Below are positions 48,646 through 57,488 of a stretch of 64,000 nucleotides of DNA, one piece after another. The first letter of the stretch is position 1; every line of letters begins with the position of its first letter. The translations under genes were made by a program, and so were the position numbers. A model generated the notes under the pieces. That model was not told the DNA's origin. It worked only from the letters and a program-made list of their open reading frames with translations, and ran no database searches. Origin of the DNA: Leptospira johnsonii (GTDB taxonomy: Bacteria; Spirochaetota; Leptospiria; Leptospirales; Leptospiraceae); assembly GCF_003112675.1 (NCBI RefSeq), contig NZ_BFAY01000011.1, positions 1,674,001 to 1,738,000 of the forward strand, written 5' to 3'.

Positions 48646-49899
48646 ATGTCCGGGTCCAAACGTACAACCTTAGTTGTTTTTATACTTTTGATCTCCGGGG
48701 TTATATTATCCGCAGCTCCGGATCTGCAAAATTCTCCCGATGTAACAAACATCAACGATTTTAGAACGGATCGTGTAGCATTTCATTATATCCAATTGAT
48801 AGATAAGGAAGGCAAGGCTCTTCCGGAAAGGAATCTGAACCGAGATACTTCAGAAGCCACGTTACTCATCATTGATCGAGGGCAACTTACTCTTTTAAAG
48901 GACGGATTCGACGATCCAGCCCAAGTAAAGGAGAAGGAAAAGGACTATTTAAATAAAATTTATAAATTCACCAGATTAAAAGACCTGGAACAGGAATATT
49001 ATAAATTACCCGAATCGGAAAGAACCAAACCTTCTTCTAAAACGGAACCAAACCAGGCGGAAACAAACAAATCGAATACTACTGCAGTGCCTTCTGTCGA
49101 GCCGGAAGAAAAGAATAAAGAGTTCGATCTTTTATTAAAATATGATGATGAACTTCTGAAGTCTTACGCGGCGGAGAAGGCTGCCTATGCGGAATACGTA
49201 AGGACTGAACGTATTTACGGCAAAGATTCTCCTAAAACAAGTTCACTTAGAGCAAGATTCGAGGAGTTGAAGGCCAAGACCCAAGAAAGGAAAAAATTCC
49301 TATTAGGTTTTTTGCATAATACTTCTGTTGATTCGAATCCTTATCCAGGGGATAGGAAAGAGCAGATCTTCTATACAAATCATTCCAATGGCGCTCCGGA
49401 TTTTTATCTACATTCTACCACTCCAAGAGAAGTCGACGGTCTTATGAAAGGAGAAGAAGAAGTAGGGAAAAAATACGGACAACTTTTTAAGACCGCAGTA
49501 GACCGACTGATAGATTCTCAGATAGACAAATTATATTATTATATTTGGAACCGGGACATGACGAATACCCGGATCAAAGTGGATCGTTTCTTAAAAGGAA
49601 AAAAAGTTACTGTAGTCACCGGAGATTCCACAGTTTATACGATGATAGATAAAGAAGGGGACGGGATCACCGAGTCCTTCTTTGTAGATTCGCCAGGACT
49701 AAAATTTTCCTGGGGAAAAGAAGTCCCCAATATCATTTCTATCTCTAATTGTACGGATCAAACGATCTTAGCTAAGATTAAAGCATTGGGAGACGATGTT
49801 TCTTCCGGGAGAATCCCTAAAAAAGTGGATAAGCTGGATCTTGCAATTCCGGAAGAACAGATCCTTCTGGAATTAAAACCGTTATTGAAAAACTTATAG
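48646..49899 (+). CDS. Exported hypothetical protein
   Basis: The product, about 417 residues from this start, has a clean signal peptide ([19 protein letters not shown]). It is charged and helical with a Thr/Ser/Glu-rich linker ([16 protein letters not shown]) near residue 145 and a beta-rich end. I recognise no domain. An in-frame TTG at 48613 with AGGG ahead is an alternative start. The 3' end overlaps the convergent enoyl-CoA hydratase by 6 bases. It is the last gene of the overlapping run that begins at 44296. Confidence 0.7.
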   Translation: MSGSKRTTLVVFILLISGVILSAAPDLQNSPDVTNINDFRTDRVAFHYIQLIDKEGKALPERNLNRDTSEATLLIIDRGQLTLLKDGFDDPAQVKEKEKDYLNKIYKFTRLKDLEQEYYKLPESERTKPSSKTEPNQAETNKSNTTAVPSVEPEEKNKEFDLLLKYDDELLKSYAAEKAAYAEYVRTERIYGKDSPKTSSLRARFEELKAKTQERKKFLLGFLHNTSVDSNPYPGDRKEQIFYTNHSNGAPDFYLHSTTPREVDGLMKGEEEVGKKYGQLFKTAVDRLIDSQIDKLYYYIWNRDMTNTRIKVDRFLKGKKVTVVTGDSTVYTMIDKEGDGITESFFVDSPGLKFSWGKEVPNIISISNCTDQTILAKIKALGDDVSSGRIPKKVDKLDLAIPEEQILLELKPLLKNL

Positions 49900-50682
49900 T
49901 CCTCTAAATACAGGCTTTCTCTTTTCTTCAATAGACCGAATGGTTTCTCGAAAATCCTGAGAAAGAAAGTTTAGGGCCTGAGACTCCGCTTCTTTACGTA
50001 AAGCAGCGTTTAATTTTTCCCTCTCGTAGATATTCTTTTTTAATTCGCTAAGTGCCATTGGAGCGCTTTCACTCAGAGAAATTGCGATCTCCGTTGCTCT
50101 TTGTAAAACTTCCGCCTTCGGAACTGAATCGTAACAAATCCCTAGAGAAAGAGCTTCCTTGCCACTTAAGGTTTCCGCTAAGAATAGAAGCCTGTTTGCG
50201 ATTTCCATTCCGAATAATTCTTTAGTCAGATAGCTGGATCCCATTCCAGGATGAATTCCCAATTTCACAAAATTGAATTGGTATTTTCCTTCGTCTGCGA
50301 AAACTCTTAGGTCGCAGGCAAGAGTGATGGAGAGGCCTGCACCGATCGCATGACCATTCGCAGCGCAGATCACAGGAACATTCAGATCTCTAACGCTCAA
50401 GAATAGATTATAAAATTCGAACATTTCTTTTTTGTTCGTTTCGAAAGACTTCTCGGCAAAAGACTTTAATAATTCGAAATTGCCTCCGGCGGAGAAGATA
50501 TCATTCTTACCGGTGATCACAACCGCTCTAGGCGGGTTCTTTTTTAATTTTTCAATATGAGCTTGGAACTCCAAACCCATAGGGACAGTCATGGAGTTTT
50601 TGGTTTCCGGATTGTTTAAATAAAGAATTTCTATTCTTGATTCGGAAGAAAGTTCTACCGTTTCTGAATCAACTAATGCCAT
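49894..50682 (-). CDS. Enoyl-CoA hydratase/isomerase family protein
   Basis: The 262-residue crotonase-fold protein shows the oxyanion-hole block [19 protein letters not shown] and the second block [13 protein letters not shown], preceded by [19 protein letters not shown]. The catalytic Glu of true hydratases (usually in PEV/PELG) is not clear: the site reads [10 protein letters not shown], with His. The exact acyl-CoA reaction is therefore uncertain. It is co-directional with the gene at 50682, with which it shares a TAATG overlap. Confidence 0.88.
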   Translation of the reverse strand: MALVDSETVELSSESRIEILYLNNPETKNSMTVPMGLEFQAHIEKLKKNPPRAVVITGKNDIFSAGGNFELLKSFAEKSFETNKKEMFEFYNLFLSVRDLNVPVICAANGHAIGAGLSITLACDLRVFADEGKYQFNFVKLGIHPGMGSSYLTKELFGMEIANRLLFLAETLSGKEALSLGICYDSVPKAEVLQRATEIAISLSESAPMALSELKKNIYEREKLNAALRKEAESQALNFLSQDFRETIRSIEEKRKPVFRGL

Positions 50683-51209
50683 TAAACAGCTTCCTGTTTT
50701 AATTCAAAACTTTCGTACCAAACTCGATCGGAGACAGAAAGAGGTTTTTCGCCTATACCCATTTGGTCATAATAATCCAAAAGAATTTCTAAATGAAGAT
50801 TTTCTTCATCTTCCAAAGTCCAGAAACTATTATCGATGGATTTAGAAACAATGGCCTGGCCTCTAACAGAGTCCACAAAATAATCAGGTTTGTTCGAGAA
50901 GATCAGATGAGCGGAGATGAGATCGAAACGGATCGTATCAACGATCTTAGAGAATTCAGAGTCAGTCTTATCAAAATAACGGGAAGCGATCTCTGTTTGG
51001 AAATAATCACCCCAAGTAAGAATATCCGGCTCCACTCCAGTACGTGCTTTGATCTCTTGAAGTTTTTCCTCTTCCAAAAACGGCTTGGAAGCGAATTTAT
51101 CCACAAGTTCTCTGAGTGAAATCAAGTTAAGGATCTTATTCGCGGAAAGTTGTCCCCGACGCATCATATCGAAAAGTTCTGGATTCAGTTCGGACTTGTT
51201 CTCTGCCAT
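50682..51209 (-). CDS. Hypothetical protein coupled to the enoyl-CoA hydratase gene
   Basis: The 175-residue soluble protein is acidic and helical ([29 protein letters not shown]-like helix). It is followed by a short beta region, then [19 protein letters not shown] recognise no family. It shares one base with the following hydratase gene (stop/start TAATG), so translation is coupled. Function unknown. Confidence 0.65.
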   Translation of the reverse strand: MAENKSELNPELFDMMRRGQLSANKILNLISLRELVDKFASKPFLEEEKLQEIKARTGVEPDILTWGDYFQTEIASRYFDKTDSEFSKIVDTIRFDLISAHLIFSNKPDYFVDSVRGQAIVSKSIDNSFWTLEDEENLHLEILLDYYDQMGIGEKPLSVSDRVWYESFELKQEAV

Positions 51210-51362
51210 GGTTTATTTTTCGGCAAAAGAATAAAAATCCCCTGAACAATTTCCTTCCGGAAAATACTCATATATGTCTCATTTGCGAAAAAAAGGAGAA
51301 TGCTCCGAATTCCGATGAGTAGCACTGGATTCCTAAAGTCCCGAAGTCGAAAATAAAGATAA

Positions 51363-51377
51363 GGGTAAATTTTACCC
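51363..51377. promoter_or_regulatory. 15-bp palindrome ahead of the PilZ-like gene
   Basis: GGGTAAATTTTACCC is a perfect palindrome about a central T, 8 bases before the ATG at 51386. It sits where a ribosome site would be expected, so it could be an operator or an mRNA hairpin. Confidence 0.4.
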
Positions 51378-51385
51378 GGACCGTT

Positions 51386-52663
51386 ATGGCTGTAGGAAGA
51401 TCGGATACACTCCAAGAACTGATTACGATTTTAGAAACGATGTTTGGAGAAACAATCATCGGTTCCGATATCAATTTGGTTAAACACCTATTCTATAGTT
51501 TGAAAGCGGACCAAAGAGAATTCCCTTTCGATTATGAAGGGGAGAAGCTTACCTCCGTAGTGGAGGAAGTGAGCGAAGATACACTCGTTCTATACGTTCC
51601 TTATCTTCAGCCCAAAGGGATACTCAGAGCGAGAATCAGTTTCGAAATATTGAATATACTATATCAATTTGAAGTGGTACTTCTGGATTTTTGGGAAGAC
51701 CATGTTCGGGTTAAGATCCCTTCCGAACTGCAAGCCGCAGCATTCCGTAAAAATCTCAGGGTCGCAGTAGACGACCTTTTTATGAATTATGTGATCCTCT
51801 ATCGTTCTTTAAGCGGAGGAGAGAGAGAGCTCGGAAAAAATCTTAGCGTAGAGCAAAGATTTTTCCACCTCATGAAGGAGATCAAAAAGGATAATCCCAG
51901 CCTAAAACTGATCAACTTAATGGTTACTGAATATATCCTTGGGATCTCAAAGGACTACGAGATTGTATTTTTCGGACCGGGAAAAGACGGAGGATTTTTC
52001 GGCGACTTTATTAAAAAGTATAACCGTTCAGTATACGTTCCGGATTGTTCACTAATTAAAAGTTACATAGGAGAAGAGAAGGATCCATATCTGGATAATT
52101 TCCGGGATGAATACTTGCGGTTGAACCAAACTAGAGGACAGGCAAAGGCAGATGAGTTCTTCAGAGAACTTCAGAAAGAAGAAGTCCGCAATTTTTTAAT
52201 TTCTTATATAGTTACTCCAATCCGTTTGTTCAACGATCCGATTGGTTATGTGAAGGTATTCTCCACTGCGATGGATAAATTCTCTATCGTCCAACAACAG
52301 GCATTGTATATAGAAGAATTAGGGGACATCCTTACCTATGCTTTGACAAAGGTTTATATCCGCCAAGAGAACTTTAGGAATGAAGAGGCAGTAACCCGTA
52401 TCCTGGACATCAGTATGAACGGTCTTTTATTCGAGATAGAAGACGAAAGAACGTTTAATTATTTAAAAAAGCATAATATTATAAAAATGTTCATTCCGAT
52501 CTCGGAAAGGAATTTGGTCCTAAGAGGAGAAGTAGTTAGATTCCTTGAAGTAGGGAGCGGGAAATATCAACTAGGTGTGAACTTTTTCGATTCCAATCCG
52601 GATGATATGGTATTCTTACAGCATTATATTTTCAGTAAAAAGATGCGGATACTTTTTGAGTAG
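51386..52663 (+). CDS. PilZ-like domain protein, Leptospira-type
   Basis: The 425-residue protein has an N-terminal half with a beta-rich, PilZ-N-like region ([29 protein letters not shown]). A long helical middle follows. The C-terminal PilZ-like barrel includes [42 protein letters not shown]. The usual RxxxR signature that binds c-di-GMP is not clear, while DISMNGL and GVNF are typical of PilZ. It may be a c-di-GMP effector or a degenerate relative. No ribosome site is visible. A similar layout occurs at 61489. Confidence 0.7.
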   Translation: MAVGRSDTLQELITILETMFGETIIGSDINLVKHLFYSLKADQREFPFDYEGEKLTSVVEEVSEDTLVLYVPYLQPKGILRARISFEILNILYQFEVVLLDFWEDHVRVKIPSELQAAAFRKNLRVAVDDLFMNYVILYRSLSGGERELGKNLSVEQRFFHLMKEIKKDNPSLKLINLMVTEYILGISKDYEIVFFGPGKDGGFFGDFIKKYNRSVYVPDCSLIKSYIGEEKDPYLDNFRDEYLRLNQTRGQAKADEFFRELQKEEVRNFLISYIVTPIRLFNDPIGYVKVFSTAMDKFSIVQQQALYIEELGDILTYALTKVYIRQENFRNEEAVTRILDISMNGLLFEIEDERTFNYLKKHNIIKMFIPISERNLVLRGEVVRFLEVGSGKYQLGVNFFDSNPDDMVFLQHYIFSKKMRILFE

Positions 52664-52745
52664 AGATCCTTTCCTCTCAATCTCCAGTGCTTCATTCTTA
52701 CCCGAAGACTGATAGAAAACGTTCAAATTCTGACTAATAAGTTTG

Positions 52746-53234
52746 TCAGGCTGCCCTATTGATTCTCCGCTGTTTTATAAATTGATAGATCGATCCAAGA
52801 ATGAAAAATACAAGAAACACAAGTAAAGTTTTACCAATTAAGGGATCAGTTATATCTTTAGCCAATGGGTGCTCTACGGGGAGTCGAGTGAGCGTTTCAT
52901 TTGTGGTAGGAACTAACGACAGAAAAAAGCTGAAAGATAGAAAGAAATTCTCAAAATAGCGACTTTTGTTGTTTCCTTTCTTTTTTACTGAAAGAAAGAA
53001 TGCGCTTAATATTAAAAAAATAATGATTATGGAAAGAACGTGCCCCGGGTTAAAGCCTCCATGTTTAGAAATTCCTAATGCCGTTAACGCAGCAATGGAT
53101 GTGGCATAAAAATATATTTTTCCCGTTAGTTGTGATAGATTAATTATACCGTATTTTATGAATGAAATGATTGCTGCTATGATAGCAATAACTCCAATCG
53201 TAGTGTGAAATATACCTAAATTTGTTAGTCCCAT
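52746..53234 (-). CDS. Small membrane protein of unknown function
   Basis: The 162-residue protein has four hydrophobic segments (HTTIGVIAIIAAIISFI, YFYATSIAALTALGI, LSIIIIFLILSAFFLSV, LLVFLVFFILGSIYQFI). The N-terminus with FHTTIGVIAIIAAI resembles small DUF2306-like membrane proteins. AAAGGA precedes the ATG. The gene has no clear partner. Confidence 0.6.
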   Translation of the reverse strand: MGLTNLGIFHTTIGVIAIIAAIISFIKYGIINLSQLTGKIYFYATSIAALTALGISKHGGFNPGHVLSIIIIFLILSAFFLSVKKKGNNKSRYFENFFLSFSFFLSLVPTTNETLTRLPVEHPLAKDITDPLIGKTLLVFLVFFILGSIYQFIKQRRINRAA

Positions 53235-53467
53235 TTTATTTTCCTTTTGTCAGGCTTTTGGATCGATACGAATCACGGAACGACCACTCCAGAATGGATT
53301 TAATTCTTCATCTTGTTAATTAAGAGTCAAGGCTAATAAGATGAAGAATAGAAGGTGCATGATATTATACTGAGCAAAAGAATAATGGAACTGTGCTTTC
53401 TGATTAGATACGGATGTAAAAAATACTAGGGTGATCACCGAGATCTTTTTAAATCGATTTAGAAAAT

Positions 53468-54547
53468 TTAATAAATCCGTGCTATTCCTTCTTTCTGTAC
53501 TATAAAATTACTTAGATTCAATCCGGCTTTAAGTAATTCCTTCTTTAATTCCTCGACAGGTGCGTTTAATGCTTCTTCTGTTTGTTGAAATGTTCCGAAA
53601 TGTATTCCTATTGAAAGTTTAGAACCTAAATCTAAATGAGCTTGAATTGCATCCAAAGGATTCATGTGAACTAACCTCATAAACCATCTAGGCTCATAAG
53701 CTCCGATCGGTAAAAGAGAAATATCGGGTTCGCCTAAACGTCTTTTAATTTCTTTATAGTGAGAAGAATACGCAGCATCTCCTCCAAAATATACTCGTCT
53801 ATTCCCTATCATGATCATGTAGCTACCCCATAAACTGCGATTCCAATCGAATATACCTCTTGCGGAAAGATGTTGGGTGGGAGCAAAAGTTACTTCTGCT
53901 TTCTTCTCTATTTTGATTGTTTGCCACCAGTCCATCTCATCTATATCAGGAATTCCTGCAGATTGTAGTAGTTCCTTATCTCCCAACGGAACAAGAAACT
54001 TAGGAGAGAATTTTCTGTTGAGCGTTTTTAAAGTTTCCAAATCTAGATGATCATAATGGTTATGACTGATAACGACTAGATCTATCGGAGGAAGGTCCTC
54101 TATCTGAATACCTGGTTCTCTCACTCGTTTTGTTCCTGCCCAGCTCACCGGGCTGATCCTTTCAGACCAAACCGGATCGGTAAGGATGTTTATCTCACGG
54201 GATTGGATCAATACAGTGGCATGATTAATGAAAGTGATCGCGATTCGATTGCTATTTAATGGATTTTTAATAAGATTTGTTTTTTCATTTCGAGTCTTCT
54301 TTGGCCATTCAGCAAAATCAATTGTGGCCAGAAGTTTTAAAGTTCTCCATATTCCATTTTCTTCAATTTGGGTTGGATTGTAAAAACGTTTCCCGTTGAA
54401 ATGATCCGAGTTTGGGTATTTAGGAGATATACTACATCCAGATATGAGAGAGAAAAGAAAACATATATATAGAAGAACAATTATGTTTTTCGATTCTGTT
54501 CTTGTGATGCCGATTTCATAATTATCCTTCTTAAAAAACCGATCCAT
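53468..54547 (-). CDS. Lipoprotein of the NAPE-PLD/UlaG-like MBL-fold family
   Basis: The 359-residue protein has a lipoprotein signal ending LISGC (cysteine 38). It belongs to the metallo-beta-lactamase fold, with the zinc motif SHNHYDHLD (H162, H164, D166, H167), FAPTQHLSARGIFD and YFGGDAAYS further on, and GIHFGTF near the end. These blocks match N-acyl-phosphatidylethanolamine phospholipase D-like hydrolases. It may act on lipids or lipid-derived phosphodiesters on the cell surface side. GGAGG is 6 bases before the ATG. Confidence 0.9.
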   Translation of the reverse strand: MDRFFKKDNYEIGITRTESKNIIVLLYICFLFSLISGCSISPKYPNSDHFNGKRFYNPTQIEENGIWRTLKLLATIDFAEWPKKTRNEKTNLIKNPLNSNRIAITFINHATVLIQSREINILTDPVWSERISPVSWAGTKRVREPGIQIEDLPPIDLVVISHNHYDHLDLETLKTLNRKFSPKFLVPLGDKELLQSAGIPDIDEMDWWQTIKIEKKAEVTFAPTQHLSARGIFDWNRSLWGSYMIMIGNRRVYFGGDAAYSSHYKEIKRRLGEPDISLLPIGAYEPRWFMRLVHMNPLDAIQAHLDLGSKLSIGIHFGTFQQTEEALNAPVEELKKELLKAGLNLSNFIVQKEGIARIY

Positions 54548-54588
54548 TTCGATCCTCCGATAATATTATGTATAGGATTGTAAAGGAA

Positions 54589-54771
54589 TTAGTAGGGAAG
54601 GTAAAGATTCGATACTACCGTATCATTGCCTAATCCTACCTTAGGTAGTTTGGCATGCAAGATCTGAGATTCAGCTATAGGAATAAATATTGCCGAACTA
54701 AGTAATACAATTTGAAGCCAATTTCTTCTTAGATTTTTAGGGACAAATCCTTTGCTCTCAATCCGAATCAC
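54589..54771 (-). CDS. Short exported ORF, perhaps a gene remnant
   Basis: The 60-residue frame has GTG start with AGAGG directly ahead, a basic start (PKNLRRNW) and a signal-like segment (LQIVLLSSAIFIPIA). It ends soon after, so it may be the 5' end of a broken exported protein or a small real one. It lies 42 bases upstream of the MBL lipoprotein gene on the same strand. Confidence 0.3.
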   Translation of the reverse strand: MIRIESKGFVPKNLRRNWLQIVLLSSAIFIPIAESQILHAKLPKVGLGNDTVVSNLYLPY

Positions 54772-55323
54772 CCCCTCTATCTATCGCTCGTTAATTACGG
54801 GAATTTAGTCTCCATCATCCGGAGGTCATTTCGATGAGCCGCAAATAGACGACCTTCTTTGCCTCGATATCTCTAACTATATTTCGAAAGTCGGCTACGA
54901 GACCATCGAGCTTATTTGTTTATAAGTAAGAAGGGACTCTGAAAGAACTTGAATGCTGTCTAATTTGATTCTTTATAACTTTGATGTAGAAATCGATTCT
55001 TCTATCGTAATAATTGTAACCGACCCTCCTCTTAACGATTAGTTTTAGTTTATGCCATTTTCTTAGAAATGTCTTTGTTCTCATTAGGAGGGAGTAAGAA
55101 GTCTGATATTTGCATCTTACTCTGATGGTAGGAACACTCTGAAAATTTTGATTAAATATAAAGCGTATATAAATAAGAGGAATAACGCTGGTATAACTGC
55201 CTTAATGAGTGCGGTTTAAACTGGCGATAAAGAATAAATATCGCAAGACAGAAAAATTGCTACGCCAGAAGGGCCGGGAATATTCAACGCACGTCCACTG
55301 TTTGTTCTGCTTTCTGACGCGAA
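54772..55323. other. Intergenic region at the left edge of the acquired cassette
   Basis: No convincing gene is visible in about 550 bases. The left part is A/T-rich resident-like DNA. Composition starts to change near 55205, before the TetR stop codon. I found no tRNA, attachment repeat or clear terminal inverted repeat here. Confidence 0.45.
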
Positions 55324-56034
55324 TTATTTTCGTCGCTTTTTACGTAAATTGGATATCTCCTGAAAAGCTTGTAAGCGCAGACGCAGCACTTTGCGGCTTT
55401 CTCGGATCACCGCTTTGCCATGTTCAGGATTTATTTCCGCCGCAAAGTGAATTATATATCCGATCGTATGACAAAAATAAAGGGCGAACGGTCTGACTTC
55501 CGATTCTCGCAGTCCGCCCAAACAACGAATCACTGTTTTCATCATAAGTTCCGCATTGCGGTATGTATCCTTGTTGTCTTCATTCACCAATTCGGGCACG
55601 GCACGTAAGCCTGCCCAGAGATTTGCGAGGGCAGGATCACTTTGGGAGGTATGAATGTATTTTTTGAGCGCTTTTTCAGAGGCAAACTCCAATTCAGAAA
55701 TAGTGTTCACATTTTCTAAAATGGCCCGGGTCTCGTCATACAGACGGTCGTAGTATCCCTGCATGATTGTGAGCAGGAGTTGGCTCTTACCTGGAAAATA
55801 TTGATAAAGAGATCCAATCTGCACACCTGAGGCCTGAGCAATCTCTCTCATGCTCACTCCGTCTACCCCCTTCTCTCCAATGAGTTGCCGGGCAGTTTCA
55901 ATTATCGTCGCCACGCGTTGCCGGCTCCGCGCCTGACCAGGGGTTCGTATCTTCTTATCCATAAAGGAAGAACATAGAACTGCATGATTGTGGGCTACTT
56001 TTTTCTCAAAGAAGGTTTTTTGTTTGACCTCCAC
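55324..56034 (-). CDS. TetR/AcrR family regulator of the acquired cassette
   Basis: The DNA-binding domain is clear (RVATIIETARQLIGEKGV, then MREIAQASGVQIGSLYQYFPGK), and the C-terminal ligand domain is helical with ALYFCHTIGYIIHFAAE in the core. Base composition and codons are richer in G/C than neighbouring resident genes. The frame starts at GTG 56034; an ATG at 55962 gives MDKKIRTPGQARSRQRV, a more usual TetR N-terminus, so the real start may be there, but neither has a good ribosome site. It is divergent from the cassette genes, and a long inverted repeat lies between. Confidence 0.85.
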   Translation of the reverse strand: MEVKQKTFFEKKVAHNHAVLCSSFMDKKIRTPGQARSRQRVATIIETARQLIGEKGVDGVSMREIAQASGVQIGSLYQYFPGKSQLLLTIMQGYYDRLYDETRAILENVNTISELEFASEKALKKYIHTSQSDPALANLWAGLRAVPELVNEDNKDTYRNAELMMKTVIRCLGGLRESEVRPFALYFCHTIGYIIHFAAEINPEHGKAVIRESRKVLRLRLQAFQEISNLRKKRRK

Positions 56035-56036
56035 TA

Positions 56037-56078
56037 AACATGATCAATGCTCATGAAATAATGAGCGTTGATCATGTT
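56037..56078. promoter_or_regulatory. Long inverted repeat, likely TetR operator
   Basis: AACATGATCAATGCTCAT (56037-56054) and ATGAGCGTTGATCATGTT (56061-56078) are inverted copies with a single mismatch and a 6-base spacer. Each arm contains TGATCA. It lies between divergent tetR and membrane-protein genes, the expected place for the operator. Confidence 0.7.
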
Positions 56079-56125
56079 CTGTGAGCCAATACGGCAGCGC
56101 AGAACACGGTATATACTAGGGAGGA

Positions 56126-56563
56126 ATGATGGCTAATGCTGTACTGATTGCAATATTGAGTTGTGGCGGGTTTTTCACCGTCGGTCTGGTGACAGGAATC
56201 TGGAAATACCGTAAGATGATTACTTCACCTGAGGGGAAGGCGCCGGTTTATGTCGATATCTGCCATCGTAGTGCGCTCATGTATTCCTTCGCCTGCCTCG
56301 TCCTTGTCAAGTTCGCCGAGCTCAGTGCTTGGCCGTCTGCCGTCAACGTGATGGGCGTCGTCGCGGCAGTTACCTTCTTCACGACTGCCGTGCTCATCTA
56401 CGCGGTCCATGGCTGGCTCAACAACACCGACAATATGCTCAAGCAACCGCCGGGCGTTTCTCATAGCCCCGGCGTCCACGGCTATGTCACCCTCGTCGTC
56501 CTCGGTGAACTCGGCGGCTTTCTCGTCTTGTTCTCCGGATTTCTCAAATCTCTTTTATCATAG
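56126..56563 (+). CDS. Four-helix membrane protein of the acquired cassette
   Basis: The 145-residue protein has four hydrophobic segments: one near the N-terminus (VLIAILSCGGFFTVGLVTG), two in the middle (MYSFACLVLVKFAEL and VMGVVAAVTFFTTAVLIY) and one at the end (VTLVVLGELGGFLVLFSGFL). Strongly G/C-ending codons mark it as foreign. GGGAGGA directly precedes the ATG. I do not recognise the family. It is followed after 12 bases by the SDR gene, so the two are probably one transcript with a shared role in lipid or steroid-like metabolism. Confidence 0.65.
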   Translation: MMANAVLIAILSCGGFFTVGLVTGIWKYRKMITSPEGKAPVYVDICHRSALMYSFACLVLVKFAELSAWPSAVNVMGVVAAVTFFTTAVLIYAVHGWLNNTDNMLKQPPGVSHSPGVHGYVTLVVLGELGGFLVLFSGFLKSLLS

Positions 56564-56575
56564 GTATTCCCAACA

Positions 56576-57373
56576 ATGTTCCAATCACGTCATATCGTAA
56601 TCACTGGAGGAGCGACGGGCCTCGGCTACGCCATTGCCGATGCACTAGCTAGCCAGGGGGCCAGGCTCACGCTCGTCTCGCGGAAAGCAGAGAAGCTCGA
56701 ATTCGCAGCGCAGGAACTACGTCGGTGCTATCCGGATGTCGATGTCGAGATTCGGACCCTTGACGTCAGTGATCCAACCGCAGCGTGCGAGGTGATTGGG
56801 GAAATTGCCCAGCGCCGCGGCGCTATCGACACTTTGTTTAACAATGCAGGCGTAATGCTCGAGGGACGGTTCGAGGATCTGGCGGCCGGCGATTTCGCGG
56901 CGGTGATCACGACCAATTTCCTCGGCGCGGTCAACGTTGCCCGCGCTGTCTTGCCGCATCTTCGCGCAAGCCAGGGGAGGTTGGTCAACATTGCATCGGT
57001 CGCGGGGCTGACGGGCACTTTCGGTTTCACAGCCTACGGTTCCGCAAAGCATGCGCTTGTCGGTTTCACCGACTGCCTTTACTATGAAATGCTGGCTGAG
57101 GGTGTCAAAGTCCACCTCGTTTGCCCGGCCGAATTCGAGACGCCAATGGTAGCGGAGCTGGATTCATACCGGACACCGGAGAACCTACGGCACACGAATG
57201 CCATACCGCGAACCCCCCTCGACACAGTCGTCGCGGACACGCTGAAAGGCCTTCGCAAGGAACGGTATCTCATAATCCCCGGCGCGAAAGCGCGGCTGGT
57301 AGTTCGGGCGTTGCAGCTTTTTCCCACCACCATGCGGCGAATTGGTGCACTTCTCGTAACGAAGCGAGGGTAG
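56576..57373 (+). CDS. Short-chain dehydrogenase/reductase, 3-ketosphinganine reductase-like
   Basis: The 265-residue enzyme has the NAD(P) motif GGATGLG (11-17), NNAG (88-91) and the catalytic S140, Y153 and K157 (in AYGSAKHAL). The C-terminal FETPMVAELD and IIPGAKARLVVRALQL regions resemble SDRs that act on long-chain ketones, such as 3-ketodihydrosphingosine reductase. High G/C at third codon positions shows foreign origin. It sits between the membrane protein and the alpha/beta hydrolase. Confidence 0.88.
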   Translation: MFQSRHIVITGGATGLGYAIADALASQGARLTLVSRKAEKLEFAAQELRRCYPDVDVEIRTLDVSDPTAACEVIGEIAQRRGAIDTLFNNAGVMLEGRFEDLAAGDFAAVITTNFLGAVNVARAVLPHLRASQGRLVNIASVAGLTGTFGFTAYGSAKHALVGFTDCLYYEMLAEGVKVHLVCPAEFETPMVAELDSYRTPENLRHTNAIPRTPLDTVVADTLKGLRKERYLIIPGAKARLVVRALQLFPTTMRRIGALLVTKRG

Positions 57374-57488
57374 GAACGGTAGTTACGAGTACGCGGCCTG
57401 TTATGCTGACGGCGACAATACCAACTTTACGCAAAACGACTGGGTCGTGGCTACCCTTAGCCCTGATTCTTACAATTAGGAGATCACA

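Noticed and set aside
55209..55496. A rightward ORF overlapping the cassette TetR gene
   Set aside because: It is antisense to a clear TetR gene, and its composition follows that gene; a shadow frame.
57380..57479. A 35-codon frame after the SDR gene, rich in Tyr, Asp and Asn and ending just before the hydrolase gene, that looks like a protein C-terminus
   Set aside because: Too short, no start or ribosome site, and no family recognised; it could be chance.
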